Part shown: piece by piece, positions 1 through 7,739 of the stretch
How the letters are laid out: each line of letters begins with the position of its first letter
Position numbering within the stretch: the first letter of the stretch is position 1
NCBI GenBank assembly: GCA_030424825.1
Contig: JAUHWE010000104.1
Span: 1-10,534 of the forward strand
Reading direction: 5' to 3'
Source of the DNA: Verrucomicrobiia bacterium
GTDB lineage: Bacteria; Verrucomicrobiota; Verrucomicrobiia; Opitutales; Opitutaceae
Length of the DNA: 10,534 bases
Notes under the pieces: model-generated
Database searches by the model: none
What the model saw: only the letters and a program-made list of their open reading frames with translations
What the model was told of the DNA's origin: nothing
Translations under genes and position numbers: made by a program

Positions 1-153
1 GGAACGGTCGAAATGGGAACCCTAAGCAAACAACACCTCGGTCGAGAAATTTCCGCCTGGATCTCTGACCGATTCAAAAATTTTGAATCAAGGGCGTCAG
101 ATAATGCGCGACTCGGCGCTCAGGATGGCAATCGCAGTGTGAATAATAAGTGA
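1..153 (+). CDS. Possible C-terminal end of an unidentified protein (cut by window edge)
   Basis: The first reading frame is open from base 1 for 50 codons and ends at TGA 151-153. The other two forward frames close within about 70 bases. The translated tail has a plausible amphipathic stretch (LGREISAWISDRFKNFE) followed by a polar, low-complexity-like end (NRSVNNK). I recognise no family. The start lies outside the window, so length and function cannot be judged. A perfect 9-base inverted repeat (71-89) lies inside it. The frame could be an accident of a non-coding region, hence the low confidence. Confidence 0.4.
   Translation, partial: GTVEMGTLSKQHLGREISAWISDRFKNFESRASDNARLGAQDGNRSVNNK
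71..89. repeat. Perfect 9-bp inverted repeat with 1-base centre
   Basis: GATTCAAAA at 71-79 and TTTTGAATC at 81-89 are exact reverse complements around A80. The repeat lies inside the putative C-terminal coding frame that ends at 153, so it is not placed like a normal terminator. It could be a protein-binding site or a coincidence of the AAA/TTT-rich codons. No second copy was seen in the window. Confidence 0.4.
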
Positions 154-283
154 AAGAAGCTCGATTAACCGCGGACTTTAAGTCAATTCGCGTTTTCTGC
201 TCTCTTTCTTACCCTGGTGCGCGTTATAGGACAGTAAGAAGTTCGTCCCATTCAACTTCCCGTATCCCTACAGATACAATCTA
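154..283 (+). promoter_or_regulatory. Gap upstream of the HDOD gene, with a possible hairpin
   Basis: This 130-base gap has no credible gene. TTCTTAC (206-212) pairs with GTAAGAA (234-240). The stem could extend by CCT (213-215) with AGG (228-230) across a three-base bulge, leaving a 12-base loop. No T-run follows, so it looks more like a leader structure than an intrinsic terminator. TACAAT (272-277) resembles a -10 box but sits only six bases before the ATG at 284, which would give an almost leaderless mRNA. No convincing -35 box and no Shine-Dalgarno sequence are visible. Confidence 0.25.
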
Positions 284-1474
284 ATGAGTTCGAAGGCAAA
301 GAGAGCGATAAAAATTCTGATCGCTGACAAAAACAACGCTTTCCTCGAATCGATCCGCAACGCTCTGTCGATCATCGAAGAAGGATGGCAACTGCGTACC
401 GTTTTAGATGGGAACGAGGCGTTCACGTCACTCCAAACGGAAAATGCGGACATTGTTGTCGCCAATCTAGACCTGCCGAAAATATCGGGCGACAAACTAC
501 TTGCGAATGTCAAACGGGAATTCCCGAATTCCCTCAGATTTCTCATCCACGAACAAGCGGACAAGGGTACGTTAAGCAAAGGAACCGGACTGGCCCACCT
601 GTATATTGAAAGGCCCATTGCCCCGGAAACACTCGTTCAGGAGATCAGGCACGTTCTAAATACCCAGTTGAAGATCCGACGCAAAGAGGTCGTCGACATC
701 GTGCGGGATACCAAGCAGCTACATGTCAATACGGAGCCGATGCAGCAGCTTTTGAAGACTGCGGACGATCCCAATTGTGACATCGACGATTTTGCTCCGG
801 TCATTATGCAGCATCCAACTGCCGTCGCCACAATTCTTCAAGTCGCTAACACCGCATTTCTTGGAGCTGGCGGGAGGGTCGAGACAATCGAGGAGGCTCT
901 CCAGTTTCTCGGCATGGATTTCGTCCGAAACCTTGCCATCACCGAATTGGCAAAAAAGCAGCTTTGCCTTTCCCCAGGTTTGCAAGAGATCGCAAACGCT
1001 GTGTTAAAGCACTGCATTGAAACGAGCCACTGCGGATTGCAGATGCGAAAATTCGGAGTTGACGCAAAGCAAATCCAAACGCTTTGCAGCATCACTCTCC
1101 TGCACGACTTAGGAAAACTGGTTCTTCTGGCAAACAAAAAAGAAGAATACGCAGATTTGATGGGGAGATCGATTGAGAACAGCCGCCCTCTTTGGCACCT
1201 CGAGCAAGCCATCTTCGGTTGTGATCACGCCGCAATTGGAGCTTTTCTTTTCGCAATGTGGGGATTGCCTGAAAACATAGTTCGAGCCACCGCATGGCAT
1301 CACGAGCCTGCTCAGTTCGCTTCAAACAAATTTTGCTATGTGACGCTGCTTCACTTCGCAAATTGTGCTGCCCACGTCAAAAACGAGATGCCTTTCTATC
1401 ACGGAGATGAACTGGTCCCCGAAATCGCTGAAAAAGCTGGATTGTCCCTCGACTACATCAAGGAACTCGACTAG
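284..1474 (+). CDS. Receiver-like/HDOD domain signalling protein with a degenerate receiver
   Basis: This is a 396-residue cytosolic protein with no signal peptide or membrane segment. Residues about 8-127 have the fold pattern of a response-regulator receiver, but key positions are altered. The phosphoacceptor site, four residues before the conserved Pro (P65), is Asn61. The Thr/Ser switch position is His89. The conserved Lys is Arg110 (in ERPI). Only Asp15 of the acidic pair remains. Residues about 145-345 form an HDOD domain: the typical HPTAVATILQVANTAFLG segment, an LQFLG motif, HDLGK at 274-278 and a late WHHEP motif. HDOD proteins are known as signalling or regulatory adaptors related to HD phosphohydrolases and usually lack proven hydrolase activity. 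The ATG at 284 is the natural start of the receiver fold, although no Shine-Dalgarno sequence precedes it. The gene is convergent with the glycosyltransferase gene, and its partners are not visible here. Confidence 0.9.
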   Translation: MSSKAKRAIKILIADKNNAFLESIRNALSIIEEGWQLRTVLDGNEAFTSLQTENADIVVANLDLPKISGDKLLANVKREFPNSLRFLIHEQADKGTLSKGTGLAHLYIERPIAPETLVQEIRHVLNTQLKIRRKEVVDIVRDTKQLHVNTEPMQQLLKTADDPNCDIDDFAPVIMQHPTAVATILQVANTAFLGAGGRVETIEEALQFLGMDFVRNLAITELAKKQLCLSPGLQEIANAVLKHCIETSHCGLQMRKFGVDAKQIQTLCSITLLHDLGKLVLLANKKEEYADLMGRSIENSRPLWHLEQAIFGCDHAAIGAFLFAMWGLPENIVRATAWHHEPAQFASNKFCYVTLLHFANCAAHVKNEMPFYHGDELVPEIAEKAGLSLDYIKELD

Positions 1475-1475
1475 C

Positions 1476-1490
1476 ACGAGCTTCGCTCGT
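1476..1490. terminator. Short hairpin between convergent genes
   Basis: ACGAGC (1476-1481) and GCTCGT (1485-1490) form a perfect 6-bp stem around TTC. It begins two bases after the HDOD stop codon (1472-1474) and ends six bases before the complement of the glycosyltransferase stop (1497-1499). The position between two convergent genes suggests a bidirectional terminator. There is no T-run on either strand, so it is at best a weak intrinsic terminator. Confidence 0.4.
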
Positions 1491-1496
1491 ATCCGG

Positions 1497-3491
1497 TCAT
1501 TCAAGTACACGGCGCAACGCATCAACGATGTGATCGCGACTGTATTCCTGACACACCCTAGCCAAGGCTCCTTCTCTAAGCTGACGCCACAAGCTCTCGT
1601 CAGAATAAACCCGTACACAGGCTTCGGCAAACGCATCTGCAGTATCCCCCGACAGCATTTCCTCAGTTGACCAACCTAGCTGAGTCCTTGCTAGCTCTGT
1701 ACCCACGACAGGAATACCTTTAGATGCCGCTTCAATAATCTTGAGTGGTATCCCTGCGGCAAATTGAGCTGGAGCGATAAACAAACGGCATTGATCGTAA
1801 TACTCTCTGAGATTCTCCACGAACCCTAGAAACACCTCCGTTTCTGAAGCATATTTCAGCAAGGCTTCCGAATGGTACCTACCCACACAGTAGAGCTTAA
1901 GGTCGGTTCCCAGCTTTGAACGAATCAAGGGTAGCGCATTCTCAATAAAATCGATCAGTCCTATGGCATTGGGAGCTGAATCCGAGTGAACGGCACCCAC
2001 GAAAAGTATGTCTCTCCTATCGCCAAAAGTTCGCGGGGTCGCCTGGACGACAGAATGGTGCCTCAGCATCACGACCTTGGAAAACCCGAGCGCGTGGAAT
2101 TGATTTCTCTCAGGTTCGGATATCGCAAACACCGCGTCCATATTTTTGGCTGGCATCAGCTCCTTTTCTAAAAGATGTTTCTCTTCCGCCTCCGAAAGCG
2201 GATCTCCCCTAAACCGACGCTCGCTAATCTCCCTATTCGCAAAGACAGCTTCTGCATCATAGATCAAGCGCAACTCAGGTCTCCGTTTTCTTGTATCTTC
2301 AATTATATGACAAACGGCCTTGAGATTATTGGGGCGTGAAACAATGACGGCATCATAGTGCGTATATCTCCTTTGCCAAAACTCCTTGAAACCATTTACT
2401 CCAATTCCAAGGGCAACTTCTACCTCTCGGGGCGTATCTCGATATACATCGGAAAAGTCGCTCGTCGTAACGAAGGTGGGAAGCAGAGTCACTGAATGTC
2501 CCAATTCAATGAGTGCCGTCAGCATCTCTTTAGTTCTGGGAAACCCAGCACCCATATGAGCAAAGGGGGGGGCGTCTTCGATCCACAGAATTCGCTGTCC
2601 TCCCGCACATTCGAATACCGCTTCCGAATCAAATTCGCACTTGAGTGGAAGCTCAGCCAACTCTGCTCCTCGATTCAGGACCAACCGTTCACGATTCTCC
2701 GCTAATAATTTCGCGCCCTTTTCCCATGAATATCGGTACTCCAAATTTCTAATGGCGATGCTACAGGGATCATAAAGCACTCTTTTCCCCTTTTTCCTTA
2801 GCTTTAAACAAAGATCTACATCTTCGTAGTACTCATCCAAATACGATTCATCAAACCCTCCCACGGAATCGAAAGCCATTCTTGAGACTCCGAGATAGGC
2901 TCCGGAGCAAAACAAAACATCCCTTCTGTACTGCACCCGGTAGTCGTCAGGGTTCCAGCCTCTCCCCACGGATTGGCAAATCCCACTGGACTCCAAACGT
3001 GATCCCGCTTCGATCAAAGTTCCATCTCGATCAAGCAACATCGCACCCACAGCTCCTACGTCACTTCTCCTCAAGATTTCCAGGGTGGCGCCAATCGCCC
3101 GTTCCTTCACGCAAACGTCATCTTTCAAGAATACCAGATTCACACCTCTAGCCATTTTCGCACCCTCATTCCAGCCGTTCGCACAACTTCGAATGTTCGG
3201 GACACGGACAACCCCCAAGTTCTCTACACGATATAGTAAGCCCTCCATCAAATTACTGGCACCGTCCTCAACGACGACCACGACTTCCAGTGAGACATAT
3301 ACTGAGCTGCTCAGGGCTTCTAGGCATCGAAATAGAAAGGGCACAGGATTTCGAACCACGATAACTACGGAAATCGCTGGATCGTCAATAGGATCAAAAA
3401 CGGGTCCATCTCCTTTTTCACAAAAACGATCAAGAGAACGCTTCGCCTGACGGAAAAAATCGGAATCACCTTTAATGCTGGAATCTGGCAT
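1497..3491 (-). CDS. Two-domain glycosyltransferase (GT2-like plus GT4/GT1-like)
   Basis: From the ATG at 3491 the protein has 664 residues. Residues about 40-270 form a GT2 (GT-A fold) domain: ISVVIVVRN at the start, a KDDV segment near 123-126 in the DXD region, and DEYYEDVDLCLK near 219-230, typical of rhamnosyl/galactosyl-type GT2 enzymes. Residues about 300-664 form a GT-B-like domain, with RILWIEDAPP opening the N-terminal half, ILFVGAVHSDSAPNA, FLGFVENL and GIPLKIIEAASKGIPVVGTE, the E-x7-E-like donor-binding region of GT4 enzymes. Such fusions usually add successive sugars to a cell-surface glycan from nucleotide-sugar donors. The specificity cannot be read from sequence. The start is uncertain: the frame stays open to a TTG at 3575, directly after the upstream stop, but the added 28 residues look unlike the family. 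The kinase gene lies 84 bases upstream on the same strand and co-transcription is likely. A C8 run interrupts the coding strand at the domain junction. Confidence 0.9.
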   Translation of the reverse strand: MPDSSIKGDSDFFRQAKRSLDRFCEKGDGPVFDPIDDPAISVVIVVRNPVPFLFRCLEALSSSVYVSLEVVVVVEDGASNLMEGLLYRVENLGVVRVPNIRSCANGWNEGAKMARGVNLVFLKDDVCVKERAIGATLEILRRSDVGAVGAMLLDRDGTLIEAGSRLESSGICQSVGRGWNPDDYRVQYRRDVLFCSGAYLGVSRMAFDSVGGFDESYLDEYYEDVDLCLKLRKKGKRVLYDPCSIAIRNLEYRYSWEKGAKLLAENRERLVLNRGAELAELPLKCEFDSEAVFECAGGQRILWIEDAPPFAHMGAGFPRTKEMLTALIELGHSVTLLPTFVTTSDFSDVYRDTPREVEVALGIGVNGFKEFWQRRYTHYDAVIVSRPNNLKAVCHIIEDTRKRRPELRLIYDAEAVFANREISERRFRGDPLSEAEEKHLLEKELMPAKNMDAVFAISEPERNQFHALGFSKVVMLRHHSVVQATPRTFGDRRDILFVGAVHSDSAPNAIGLIDFIENALPLIRSKLGTDLKLYCVGRYHSEALLKYASETEVFLGFVENLREYYDQCRLFIAPAQFAAGIPLKIIEAASKGIPVVGTELARTQLGWSTEEMLSGDTADAFAEACVRVYSDESLWRQLREGALARVCQEYSRDHIVDALRRVLE
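2565..2572. repeat. G8/C8 homopolymer inside the glycosyltransferase gene
   Basis: Eight consecutive G on the + strand (C8 on the coding strand) encode the Ala-Pro-Pro of the IEDAPPF segment, about residue 308 counted from the ATG at 3491. This is where the GT-B-like half begins. The current length keeps the reading frame open. A one-base slip would leave a protein with only the GT2 half. Confidence 0.9.
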
Positions 3492-3575
3492 GCAACGGAT
3501 ACTCGTTGCGATCACACAGATTGATTCTACTTGAGCAAGCCAAATGCCAAGACGCGCAGAATGCAATGAATACAA

Positions 3576-6500
3576 TCAGTTGTTCATGAAAGGACTTGAA
3601 GTCGCCCCATCACGGGAATGGAGACGCTCATAAGTGCTCACAATCGCTTCTTCCAACTCAGCTGGCTTAAATGGTTTAGTGAGGTAGTCATCCATCCCAG
3701 CTTCAAAGCATTTCTCTTTGTCCTCTCTCATCGCATTCGCCGTCAGGGCGACTATCTTTGGCCGGGTATCGCCCCATTTCGCAATGATCTGCCGCGTCGC
3801 TTCCAAACCGTCCATTTCAGGCATCTGAATATCCATGAATACGAGATCATAGGAACTCTGCTCTAATTCCTTAATGACTTCTAGACCGTTGTTAGCAACT
3901 TCAATATTGTATCCGAATTTTTTAAACAACCTGGTCGCTACTTTCTGATTCACCACATTGTCTTCAGCCAGCAAGATCGTCATCGGCATGCGTTTTCCGA
4001 GCTTTTCTGAAGTCTTTTCAGTCTTCTTGACTGCTTCCTCAGCCAATCCTATCGACTCCATTAAATTGCGTTTCGTGGCGGCGAGTTTACATGGCTTCAA
4101 TTGGGACAGTATTTTTCCGGTAACGCCGCTACTTGCATGAACACTTCCCAACGGACCGCACACCACTACCGGCAAATCCGGAATTCCAGAACCTTTCCTT
4201 ACCCCATTAACAAGCTCGGCAGTGTCCAGTCCATCAATACCAGATTCGACAAACGCCAACAGTGTGCTCGATGCATCAATAGTCAGACTTTCAAGATCGG
4301 CCAATGACTCCAATCCTATGGACTCCAGTCCGACGTATTCAATCTGACTAATAAGCGACTCTCGGCTAAACGCATTGTGTTCAACTACCAACGCCCTTTT
4401 TTCCGCAAACTCGTTTACGTTTTTCGCTCTCGTAGAACGCGAATCGATAGCTGTTTTACCAAACTCGACTGTAAAGTGAAATGTGGAACCTTCGTCGATC
4501 ACACTTTCGACCCACATAGCGCCACCCATTAATTCTGCCAGATTCCTGCTAATCGACAAACCAAGCCCAGTCCCACCGTATTTTCGAGTCGTAGATGCGT
4601 CAACTTGGCTAAATGATTCAAAAAGTGTACCCACTCGGTCGGCAGGAATCCCAATTCCCGTATCCCGAATCGAAAACTGAGCTTTCAACCGTTCGTCGCT
4701 TTCCTCTACGGCGGATACACGGACGCAAACTCCGCCTTTTGCCGTAAATTTTACTGCATTGCCTATTAGATTTACAATGACCTGACGCAGTCGTGTCGGA
4801 TCACCCAACAACGTTGTCTCCATCGACTTGTCGATTACATAGGCGATGTCCAAGCCTTTTTCGGTCGCTTGCAGTGCGAGCGTATCCACAGCCTCCTCTA
4901 CACATTCACGTAGCTCGAATTGGATGCTCTCCAACTCAAGCTTGCCGGACTCGATCTTAGAAAAATCTAAAATATCATTTATAACCGTGAGCAAGGCCTC
5001 GCTGCTAGCGCGTATCGTATCCACACATTCGCGCTGTTCGCGATCAAGATTCGTATCGCTTACCAATCCCGTCATTCCAATGATACCATTCATCGGTGTA
5101 CGGATTTCGTGACTCATGTTGGCGAGGAAATAGCTCTTCGCTTCATTGGCCTCTTCCGCCTGTCGCATGGCAGCCCTAAGCTGCTCCTCGGACCGCTTTT
5201 GTTCGGTTATTTCATGGAAGAACCAGACCCGCCCATAGGATTCTCCCAGGGGCGAGCAAATCGGAAAGGAAGCTTGCTCAAATATTCTTCCGTCGTTGAG
5301 TTCCAGGAGATCTTTCACCGTTTCGGTCTCACTCGCAGAAATCGAATTCGCCTTCTCCAAAAAAGCTTGCGGGTCCGGGAGCAACTCAGACGCCGTTTCC
5401 CAGATTCTGGCCGGATCACCGGCATCCATGACACTCGGGGAAAGGGACCAAATCTCATGGAATCGCTTATTGTAGTTCGATACGATACCTCGTTCGTTAA
5501 CGACTAGAATGCCATCCGTCGAAGCCTCCGACTGCGCCTTCAAGACTGAGTTATAGCGTTTCAGAAGATTCTGCCGTCTTTTGTTGTGAGTAACATCGGT
5601 ACCAGTGGCTACAATTGCTGTTATCCGCCCTTTCTCATCACGCACCGCAACCGTTCTGAAGTATACGTCTAGCACTCGGCTCGACTCAGTGGCCATTTGC
5701 ACATCACCTTGCCAATGCCCATATTCCTGGGTCTCCTGAAGGATTTTTTCAAATAGACCTTGATCTTCAAACAGAGCAATGGCTCCTCCGGAATTATTTA
5801 GTTGATCAACGGAATCGTATCCAAGAACACTCGTAAACGAGTTATTGTGATAAATCCCTTTCCCTTCGATCGACATCATCAGAATGAAATCACTAGATAC
5901 GTCTACTGCAGCTGAAACCATTCGAAGACGTTCCTCGGACTCTTTTCTCAAGGTTACGTCCTCAAATATTCCATACCAAATAATCGTGCCATCGTTCCGC
6001 TTTTCAGGAATCGCTTTGGTCGACACCCATTTCTGTTTTCCATTTGGGCCATTTACGCGATACTCTAGATAAAGCGCATTAAGATGCTTCGAAGAAACCG
6101 CTAAACTCTCGTAAACTCGCTCCAGGTCTTCGATGAAAACAGCGCCCATCGCGATTGAGGCATCCTTCATCACCTCCTGAGCATCCACCCCAAGGAGTTC
6201 TTTGATTTTCTCGCTGATAAACGGAAAGGACGGATCTCCATCTTGGTTGATCTTAAGATGAAAATACACACCCGGCACCTGGGCGCTCAAACGCTCCAGC
6301 TCATTGGAACTACTCTCCAGTTCCCTCTCGACGAGCCTAGCTTTAGTGACGTCTTCCACTACCAGAATGTACTCGGAACGATCTGTTTTCTGGGCCGATA
6401 GAACTACAGTTTTCAATTCTCCTTTAACCCCAAAGGAAAGTTCTCTACTGGTCGGTTTGCGGGTATTTTGAATACTTGAAACCAGTGCGTCAATCTCCAG

Positions 6501-7037
6501 AATCTCGTAGACGGAAGAGACTTCAGCCAGTGCTCTACCGACAATGTTAGAACGCTCAATTCCGAGAAGGATGCGAGCAGCGCGATTCGCAAATCGGACC
6601 AGCCATTGGTTTGGGCCATCGTCGCCAATCTGATCTTGGGTCAAACACACGATCCCATCTGTCGAGCGATCAAGAGCCACCGTCAAAGCTGACTCGCGAT
6701 CAAATCCGCCCGACTCATTTCCCGAACCAATGGGTCTCAGATTCCATAAAATTTCGCTCTCCCCAATCTTAGTAGCGTTTGCCTCACAAGCAAAAGGCCC
6801 TCTTTCCGATGGGGAAGCCAAGGTGAGGGATGTTGATCTCTCTTTCTTCCGAAGCGTTTTTTCCCAGTTCTTAAAAAAGGTTTCCATAGGAGCCTCGATC
6901 AACGATTCTACATCAGAGCTGTTAATCAAAAGCTCACCAGCGGCGCGGTTCGCAAGCTGGATACGACCCCCACTCGTTACAATCTGAGCATTGGGAGATT
7001 TAAGGAAAATGTCTTTGAACGGACCAGTGGGAATCAT
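3576..7037 (-). CDS. Cytosolic hybrid histidine kinase with multiple PAS domains and two receivers
   Basis: From the ATG at 7037 the protein has 1,153 residues (a TTG four codons earlier at 7049 is possible). No membrane segment is visible, so it probably senses an intracellular cue. Residues about 5-105, 113-235, 245-365, 370-485 and 495-615 look like five PAS-type units. The third to fifth are clearest, with linker ends such as FEDVTLRKESEE and FHEITEQKRSEEQ. HisKA follows with NMSHEIRTPMNG, phosphoacceptor His643. HATPase_c has the N-box NLIGNAVKFT (Asn760), DTGIGIP (Asp792) and GGTGLGL (821-827). Residues about 880-1000 resemble a receiver without a usable Asp. The final receiver is canonical: AED at 1024-1026, FMDIQMPEMDG with Asp1069, ALTAN Thr1099 and TKPF Lys1121. 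The expected activity is autophosphorylation followed by His-to-Asp transfer within the protein. No HPt domain or output regulator is nearby, so the phosphorelay partner is unknown. The glycosyltransferase gene follows on the same strand. Confidence 0.95.
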   Translation of the reverse strand: MIPTGPFKDIFLKSPNAQIVTSGGRIQLANRAAGELLINSSDVESLIEAPMETFFKNWEKTLRKKERSTSLTLASPSERGPFACEANATKIGESEILWNLRPIGSGNESGGFDRESALTVALDRSTDGIVCLTQDQIGDDGPNQWLVRFANRAARILLGIERSNIVGRALAEVSSVYEILEIDALVSSIQNTRKPTSRELSFGVKGELKTVVLSAQKTDRSEYILVVEDVTKARLVERELESSSNELERLSAQVPGVYFHLKINQDGDPSFPFISEKIKELLGVDAQEVMKDASIAMGAVFIEDLERVYESLAVSSKHLNALYLEYRVNGPNGKQKWVSTKAIPEKRNDGTIIWYGIFEDVTLRKESEERLRMVSAAVDVSSDFILMMSIEGKGIYHNNSFTSVLGYDSVDQLNNSGGAIALFEDQGLFEKILQETQEYGHWQGDVQMATESSRVLDVYFRTVAVRDEKGRITAIVATGTDVTHNKRRQNLLKRYNSVLKAQSEASTDGILVVNERGIVSNYNKRFHEIWSLSPSVMDAGDPARIWETASELLPDPQAFLEKANSISASETETVKDLLELNDGRIFEQASFPICSPLGESYGRVWFFHEITEQKRSEEQLRAAMRQAEEANEAKSYFLANMSHEIRTPMNGIIGMTGLVSDTNLDREQRECVDTIRASSEALLTVINDILDFSKIESGKLELESIQFELRECVEEAVDTLALQATEKGLDIAYVIDKSMETTLLGDPTRLRQVIVNLIGNAVKFTAKGGVCVRVSAVEESDERLKAQFSIRDTGIGIPADRVGTLFESFSQVDASTTRKYGGTGLGLSISRNLAELMGGAMWVESVIDEGSTFHFTVEFGKTAIDSRSTRAKNVNEFAEKRALVVEHNAFSRESLISQIEYVGLESIGLESLADLESLTIDASSTLLAFVESGIDGLDTAELVNGVRKGSGIPDLPVVVCGPLGSVHASSGVTGKILSQLKPCKLAATKRNLMESIGLAEEAVKKTEKTSEKLGKRMPMTILLAEDNVVNQKVATRLFKKFGYNIEVANNGLEVIKELEQSSYDLVFMDIQMPEMDGLEATRQIIAKWGDTRPKIVALTANAMREDKEKCFEAGMDDYLTKPFKPAELEEAIVSTYERLHSRDGATSSPFMNN

Positions 7038-7241
7038 AGTGCGTAGCAATAATAAATTAAGTTATTTAGTTTATCGACAACCCTTCCACAAACGAGAGCG
7101 GTTTTGGGTACTTTTACCCAATCGTTCCAAAAATCCTTCCCAGAATTCTCCCCCCTCGGAAAAAGATTCGAGATCGCTAGCGATAAACGACTGGAAGTTC
7201 TCGACGAATAGCCAACGGGATGGAGAGACCGCACTCCATTG
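7038..7241 (-). promoter_or_regulatory. Upstream region of the histidine-kinase gene with operator-like palindromes
   Basis: About 200 bases without a convincing gene precede the kinase. Two features stand out. TTGGGTA (7104-7110) and TACCCAA (7115-7121) form a perfect 7-bp inverted repeat with a four-base centre. ATCGCTAGCGAT (7173-7184) is a perfect 12-base palindrome. The 40 bases next to the start are very A+T rich. A loose promoter can be drawn on the - strand, TTGTCG (7080-7075), 17 bases, then ATTTAT (7057-7052), but both boxes match consensus poorly. It would give a nearly leaderless message. Whether the palindromes are operators is inference. Confidence 0.3.
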
Positions 7242-7261
7242 AAAACCTGGTATCAACCAGG
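7242..7261 (-). terminator. Rho-independent-type terminator after the STAS gene
   Basis: Read on the - strand, CCTGGT (7261-7256), loop TGAT, ACCAGG (7251-7246) is followed directly by TTTT (7245-7242). The 6-bp GC-rich stem plus short T-run begins 42 bases past the STAS stop codon (complement at 7304-7306). It would end the STAS message before the kinase gene, suggesting the two are separate transcripts. Confidence 0.6.
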
Positions 7262-7303
7262 GGAAAGCAATTGCGTTCGCCTACGATGAGCAAATGCGCC
7301 TTC

Positions 7304-7618
7304 TCAATTTTCTATTTTGAAAATTCGATGTAGGCGCAGGAGCTCTATGACAGATTGAACCGGCGCTTGGACACTCGTTAGGCGAACCTGCCCTTCTACG
7401 TTTGGAAGCCGCTTGTAAACACCTAGCAACGCCCCTACTCCAGAACTGTCGATGAAACCAACCTGCTTGAAATCCAATTCAACTTGTGTCACATCCGGAG
7501 ACCAAATCACATCCACTTGCTTCTTGAAATCGCGGGAGGCAGACGCATCCAATCGGTTTACCTCTAATTTGACACGCAAAACGCCGTTGTCCAGATGACC
7601 TTCAATTACTGTACTCAT
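7304..7618 (-). CDS. STAS-domain anti-sigma-factor antagonist (SpoIIAA/RsbV family)
   Basis: This 104-residue protein is a single STAS domain, the usual length of the family. It has the order of short strands and helices expected, and the hallmark FIDSSGVGALLGVYKR segment. The DSSG motif at 57-60 holds the serine that RsbW/SpoIIAB-type kinases phosphorylate in characterised family members. The C-terminal half (VRLTSV..PVQSVIELLRLHRIFKI) also fits the family. Unphosphorylated antagonists of this type bind and sequester an anti-sigma kinase. The ATG at 7618 is the obvious start, with no clear Shine-Dalgarno sequence. The gene diverges from the uridine-kinase operon and has its own terminator. 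An RsbW-like ATPase at 10291, last in that operon as seen here, is a candidate partner. Being a stand-alone polysaccharide regulator rather than a sigma-factor regulator is also possible. Confidence 0.93.
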   Translation of the reverse strand: MSTVIEGHLDNGVLRVKLEVNRLDASASRDFKKQVDVIWSPDVTQVELDFKQVGFIDSSGVGALLGVYKRLPNVEGQVRLTSVQAPVQSVIELLRLHRIFKIEN

Positions 7619-7739
7619 GTTTGTAGGAATTTGGGATTGTTCGTTGCTCGCCCCTAAATAGTAGGCTCAACTCCTTCTTTCCTACGACATTCTGACCACG
7701 AGCCTTGAACCCCAACGGGAGAAAATCAGAGAAAAAGGA
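7619..7739. promoter_or_regulatory. Divergent intergenic region between the STAS gene and the udk operon
   Basis: This 121-base gap must hold the start signals for both divergent units. On the + strand the best promoter-like pair is TTGGGA (7631-7636), an 18-base spacer, then TAAATA (7655-7660), a weak sigma70-type match. No good pair was found on the - strand. AGGA abuts the ATG at 7740, too close for a normal Shine-Dalgarno sequence, while GGGAG near 7720 is too far away. Shared control of both sides is plausible from the layout alone. Confidence 0.35.

Noticed and set aside
3085..3450. A 121-codon + strand frame opposite the glycosyltransferase
   Set aside because: It lies antisense to the clear GT2 domain and has a Thr/Ser/Arg-rich, non-protein-like composition, typical of a shadow frame.
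3492..3575. TTG start adding 28 residues to the glycosyltransferase
   Set aside because: The extension (rich in Ile, Cys and Ser) does not resemble GT2 N-termini. It cannot be fully excluded, because it begins directly after the kinase stop codon.
5109..5507. A 132-codon + strand frame opposite the hybrid kinase
   Set aside because: It is antisense to well-conserved PAS and HisKA coding sequence and shows no family features.
7071..7256. A 61-codon frame on the - strand upstream of the kinase gene
   Set aside because: It needs a TTG start that lies inside the terminator hairpin, and it shows no recognisable domain. The competing 66-codon frame over the same bases shows no better signal.
7306..7325. 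AATTTTC/GAAAATT inverted repeat at the STAS 3' end
   Set aside because: It is all A+T except one pair per arm, overlaps the last codons, and a better GC-stem terminator lies just downstream at 7242-7261.
7623..7685. GTAGGAA/TTCCTAC inverted repeat in the divergent intergenic region
   Set aside because: Seven bases 49 apart are easily expected by chance, and there is no supporting symmetry around them.
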